Shown: piece by piece, positions 61,384 to 64,000 of the stretch | Position numbering within the stretch: position 1 is the first letter of the stretch | How the letters are laid out: each line of letters opens with the position of its first letter | DNA from: G963665925 sp963676345 | Lineage (GTDB): Bacteria; Bacillota; Clostridia; Peptostreptococcales; Acidaminobacteraceae | Assembly: GCA_963676345.2 (NCBI GenBank) | Contig: CAXXTS010000006.1 | Coordinates: forward strand, 868,001-932,000 | Reading direction: 5' to 3' | Length of the DNA: 64,000 bases | The notes under the pieces: model-generated | Database searches by the model: none | Told to the model about the DNA's origin: nothing | The model's input: the letters and a program-made list of their open reading frames with translations, nothing else | Translations under genes and position numbers: made by a program

Positions 61384-63822
61384 ATGAAAAAAATTGAATT
61401 ACTTGCACCGGTAGGGTCTCAGGAAGCACTGGTTGCAGCAGTATGGAACGGGGCGGACGCAGTCTATCTGTCTGGCAAAGATTTTGGAGCTAGAAAGTTT
61501 GCTGCAAATTTTGATAGAGAGGCCCTTCGTGAAGCCGTAAAGTTTTGTCATCGTCATGGTGTATCGGTTTTCGTAACGGTGAATACATTGATTGCAGATT
61601 CTGAAATGGATCAGCTGATAGATTATTTGGATTTCCTGTACAGGGCTGATGTAGATGCCGTTATTGTACAGGATTTTGGTGTGTTAAGTCTTATCAAAGT
61701 GCGCTATCCTGATTTTGAAATCCACGTATCAACACAAATGAGTGCACATAGTACATATGATATAGCATATTTAGAAGCGCTTGGTGTTGGGCGTGTTGTC
61801 CTGCCACGAGAAATGCCCTTAAGCGAAATTGCAAAGATTCGTGCAAAAACAGATGTAGATTTTGAGTGTTTTGTTCATGGAGCACTTTGTATTTCCTACT
61901 CTGGACAGTGTCTAATGTCCAGCATGATTGGTGGGCGAAGTGGCAACCGAGGCAGTTGTGCCCAGAGCTGTCGTCAGCCATATTCTCTTGTTGATATGGA
62001 AAGCGGACTGACACAGGCTCACGAAGGCGGGAAGTATCTCCTCAGTCCTAAGGACCTAAATGCTCTTGAAGCAGTTCCTGAACTCATTGCTTCTGGTGTG
62101 AACTCTTTTAAGATTGAAGGCAGAATGAAACGGCCAGAATATGCAGCCGTTGTCGTGCGCGCGTATCGTATGGCAATAGATGCGGCGCTAGAGTCAAGGG
62201 AAATTGACATTGAAGATTTAAAGCGTCAGACAGAAGCTATTTTTACAAGGGGATTCACAGGCGGACATCTGCTTGCAGATGCCCAATCGGATAGAATGAA
62301 TCAGCTGTGGCCTGGAAACGCTGGCGTTGAAATTGGAAAAGTTCTTGCGTTTGATAAAGATAGAAAACGAATGCGCATACACATTGAAGAGCCACTCCAT
62401 GTTGGCGATGAAATTCAGATTCGACGCACAGACAAATCTGTTGGAGCCCGTGTAGAATTTATTGAAATAGGGCGCGCCCGTGTTAAAGAAGCAGAAGCTG
62501 GGCAAGATGTTACAATGAACATGCAGTATGACGTTAGACCGGGCGAAACGCTCTATAGAACAGTAAACGAGGTACTTCTAAAGCAAGCACGTGCAACTTA
62601 TGCAAGACAGGTACAGCGGGTGCCTGTGAAAATGGAAGTGCGCATATTAAAAGATACATCAATAGAGATGGTGCTTATAGATGTGAATGGAAATAGAGCC
62701 TCTGCAAAAGGCCAAAGACCGGAACCAGCCTTAAAAAGAGCGCTGGACAAGGAGCGTGTTGAGGCACAGGTTTCAAAGCTTGGAGATACGCCTTATCTTG
62801 TAAGTCATGTAAATTTAGAACTCGATGAAGGTTTAGCGCTTCCAATGAAGGCGCTCAATGCGCTGAGAAGAGAATGTGTTGAAGCGCTGGATAAAATGCG
62901 AGAAACACGCTATGCCCATAGAGCTGATACAGTTTCACATCCGATTGAAGAAAATGAGGAAATCGGTCAAGCGGGGTATACTTACCCGACGTTTAATGTG
63001 CAGGTTTATACCCATGATCAGCTTCTATCAGCAGTTGATGAGGGCGGCGTAAATATATTGGTTTCAACTCTAGAACTGCTTAAAGAAGCGATTGAGCTTA
63101 AAGTGCCAGGAGGATTTAAGGTGTATTTTGCTCCAGGTCGAATTGTACGTGATTTTGAATTCGAAGCGTTTGAAGCAAACATAGAAATTATCCAGAAGGC
63201 AGATGGCTTATGGGCAGGAACATATGGCATGTTACAATGGGCTCAGTCTAAAAACTTGCATGTAGCAGGGATCGGGCAAGGGCTGAATGTCTTTAACAGA
63301 ATCAGTGTAAAGGCACACTGCAAGGCTGGCTATATTTCAACGCTGTCGCCTGAAATGACACTGGAACAAATCAAGGCAATTGACAGTGGATCATGCGGAC
63401 TTGAAGCCATGGTATACGGTAGACAAACGGTTATGGTAACAGAATATTGTCCAATCTCAGCTACCTTATCAAAAGGGCAAGTGGGTTGTGGACTTTGCGA
63501 GAATAATCAGTATGGTCTACAGGACAAAAAAGGTGCCATTTTCCCAGTGATGCGGTCAAATAAACAATGCAGAACACAAGTGCTTAACAGTAAAATTTTA
63601 TTCGTACCTGAAGAGCTTGACACCCTATATGATGAAGGTGTACGTAATTATAGAATGGTATTTACGCTTGAAAATGGTGAAGAGGTCCAGGCAGCGCTCA
63701 GATATTTCAAGCGTGCTATGGACCATGAATTGACACAAGAAGATGAAAAGGTAAAAACGCGATTTGTGAGTATGGGACTGACACGCGGTCATTATCACAG
63801 AGGCGTTTTCACCGAAAAGTAG
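61384..63822 (+). CDS. U32-family peptidase (large form with DUF3656-like region)
   Basis: The 812-residue protein has the U32 core in its first 300 residues: LLAPVGSQEALVAAVWNGADAVYLSG, VFVTVNTLI, IHVSTQMSAHS, and the iron-sulfur-like block FVHGALCISYSGQCLMSS followed by NRGSCAQSCRQPY. A long C-terminal part with a DUF3656-like domain follows. Later members of the family act in RNA hydroxylation (RlhA/TrhP), so 'peptidase' may be a misnomer here. ATG 61384 has GGAGG upstream; the in-frame start at 61291 lies in the terminator and is rejected. mutS2 follows after ten bases. Confidence 0.93.
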   Translation: MKKIELLAPVGSQEALVAAVWNGADAVYLSGKDFGARKFAANFDREALREAVKFCHRHGVSVFVTVNTLIADSEMDQLIDYLDFLYRADVDAVIVQDFGVLSLIKVRYPDFEIHVSTQMSAHSTYDIAYLEALGVGRVVLPREMPLSEIAKIRAKTDVDFECFVHGALCISYSGQCLMSSMIGGRSGNRGSCAQSCRQPYSLVDMESGLTQAHEGGKYLLSPKDLNALEAVPELIASGVNSFKIEGRMKRPEYAAVVVRAYRMAIDAALESREIDIEDLKRQTEAIFTRGFTGGHLLADAQSDRMNQLWPGNAGVEIGKVLAFDKDRKRMRIHIEEPLHVGDEIQIRRTDKSVGARVEFIEIGRARVKEAEAGQDVTMNMQYDVRPGETLYRTVNEVLLKQARATYARQVQRVPVKMEVRILKDTSIEMVLIDVNGNRASAKGQRPEPALKRALDKERVEAQVSKLGDTPYLVSHVNLELDEGLALPMKALNALRRECVEALDKMRETRYAHRADTVSHPIEENEEIGQAGYTYPTFNVQVYTHDQLLSAVDEGGVNILVSTLELLKEAIELKVPGGFKVYFAPGRIVRDFEFEAFEANIEIIQKADGLWAGTYGMLQWAQSKNLHVAGIGQGLNVFNRISVKAHCKAGYISTLSPEMTLEQIKAIDSGSCGLEAMVYGRQTVMVTEYCPISATLSKGQVGCGLCENNQYGLQDKKGAIFPVMRSNKQCRTQVLNSKILFVPEELDTLYDEGVRNYRMVFTLENGEEVQAALRYFKRAMDHELTQEDEKVKTRFVSMGLTRGHYHRGVFTEK

Positions 63823-63832
63823 AGGTGAACAA

Positions 63833-64000
63833 ATGAATCCGAAATCCTTACGCGTATTGGAATACGGAAAAATTAAAGCCATGCTATCCAATGAAGTAGG
63901 TTCGAAACTGGGGCGCGATATCGCAGAAGCTCTAGAACCATCTTCAGAGATTGCAGAAATCAAATATATGCAGGCACAGACTGCAGAGGCAGTGACGCTG
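63833..64000 (+). CDS. mutS2: MutS2 endonuclease, N-terminal fragment at window edge
   Basis: The frame from ATG 63833 stays open to the last base (56 codons). It reads MNPKSLRVLEYGKIKAMLSN and onwards in the pattern of MutS2 N-termini (a leucine-rich start, 'LEY.KI...L', then a helix with EIAEIKYMQAQTAEA). AGAGGTG precedes it. MutS2 acts in ribosome rescue or recombination suppression and normally follows this U32 gene in Clostridia. Only the start is visible. Confidence 0.85.
   Translation, partial: MNPKSLRVLEYGKIKAMLSNEVGSKLGRDIAEALEPSSEIAEIKYMQAQTAEAVTL

Overview
The window reads as chromosomal DNA of a low-to-moderate GC anaerobic Firmicute of the Clostridia. T-box leaders sit in front of thrS and pheST, infC-rpmI-rplT follows a leader with its own terminator, the pheST-zapA-U32-mutS2 order is typical of Clostridia, lipoprotein signals are of Gram-positive type, and strong Shine-Dalgarno sequences precede most genes. 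Fermentative citrate lyase, a soluble molybdenum hydroxylase and many uptake systems for small organic acids, amino acids and betaines fit a scavenging fermenter. No rRNA, tRNA, prophage, IS element or CRISPR array was seen.

Layout. (1) 1-10.6 kb: the 3' part of a large ATPase/TPR regulator, then a betaine-type (BCCT) transporter, a HAL-superfamily lyase that lacks the Ala-Ser-Gly triad needed to form the MIO cofactor (best guess: ergothionase-like betaine lyase), and a three-subunit molybdenum hydroxylase. A convergent NCS2 purine/pyrimidine permease gene carries one in-frame stop. (2) 11.1-19.5 kb: a YesN-type response regulator, a YesM-type kinase and a membrane-anchored sugar-binding protein, followed by mglBAC. 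This resembles the XylFII-LytS-YesN type of three-component sugar sensing. A 123-bp tandem, partly palindromic repeat lies just after mglC. (3) 20-25.7 kb: an acetate-transporter-family protein, a cysteine desulfurase homologue, a DUF6873-like protein, a MarR regulator, kynureninase with a palindromic operator, and a DUF445 membrane protein. (4) 25.7-32 kb: T-box-thrS, the infC operon (apparent AUC start codon), dps with a PerR-like box and a divergent HxlR regulator, a zinc-ribbon protein and an APH-like kinase. (5) 32.5-36 kb: an M20 amidohydrolase with a polar amino acid ABC importer. (6) 36-46 kb: a half-size AbrB membrane protein, then citG, citCDEFX, a GntR regulator and the tripartite tricarboxylate transporter tctCBA, together a citrate uptake and cleavage locus. 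(7) 46-53.7 kb: a PAS histidine kinase with a response regulator whose output domain looks like DUF2294/MpsC, then a BtuCDF/FecBCD-type ABC importer flanked by a surface Ig-like protein and a TiaS-like protein. (8) 53.8-64 kb: Trk/Ktr potassium uptake, a SpoU rRNA methyltransferase, T-box-pheST, zapA, a U32 peptidase and the start of mutS2.

The most unusual items are the MIO-less lyase locus, the TiaS-like gene translationally coupled to a metal/cofactor-type ABC importer, the receiver-DUF2294 regulator, and the 123-bp repeat. All assignments come from reading the sequence and from recalled family knowledge; no database search was run.
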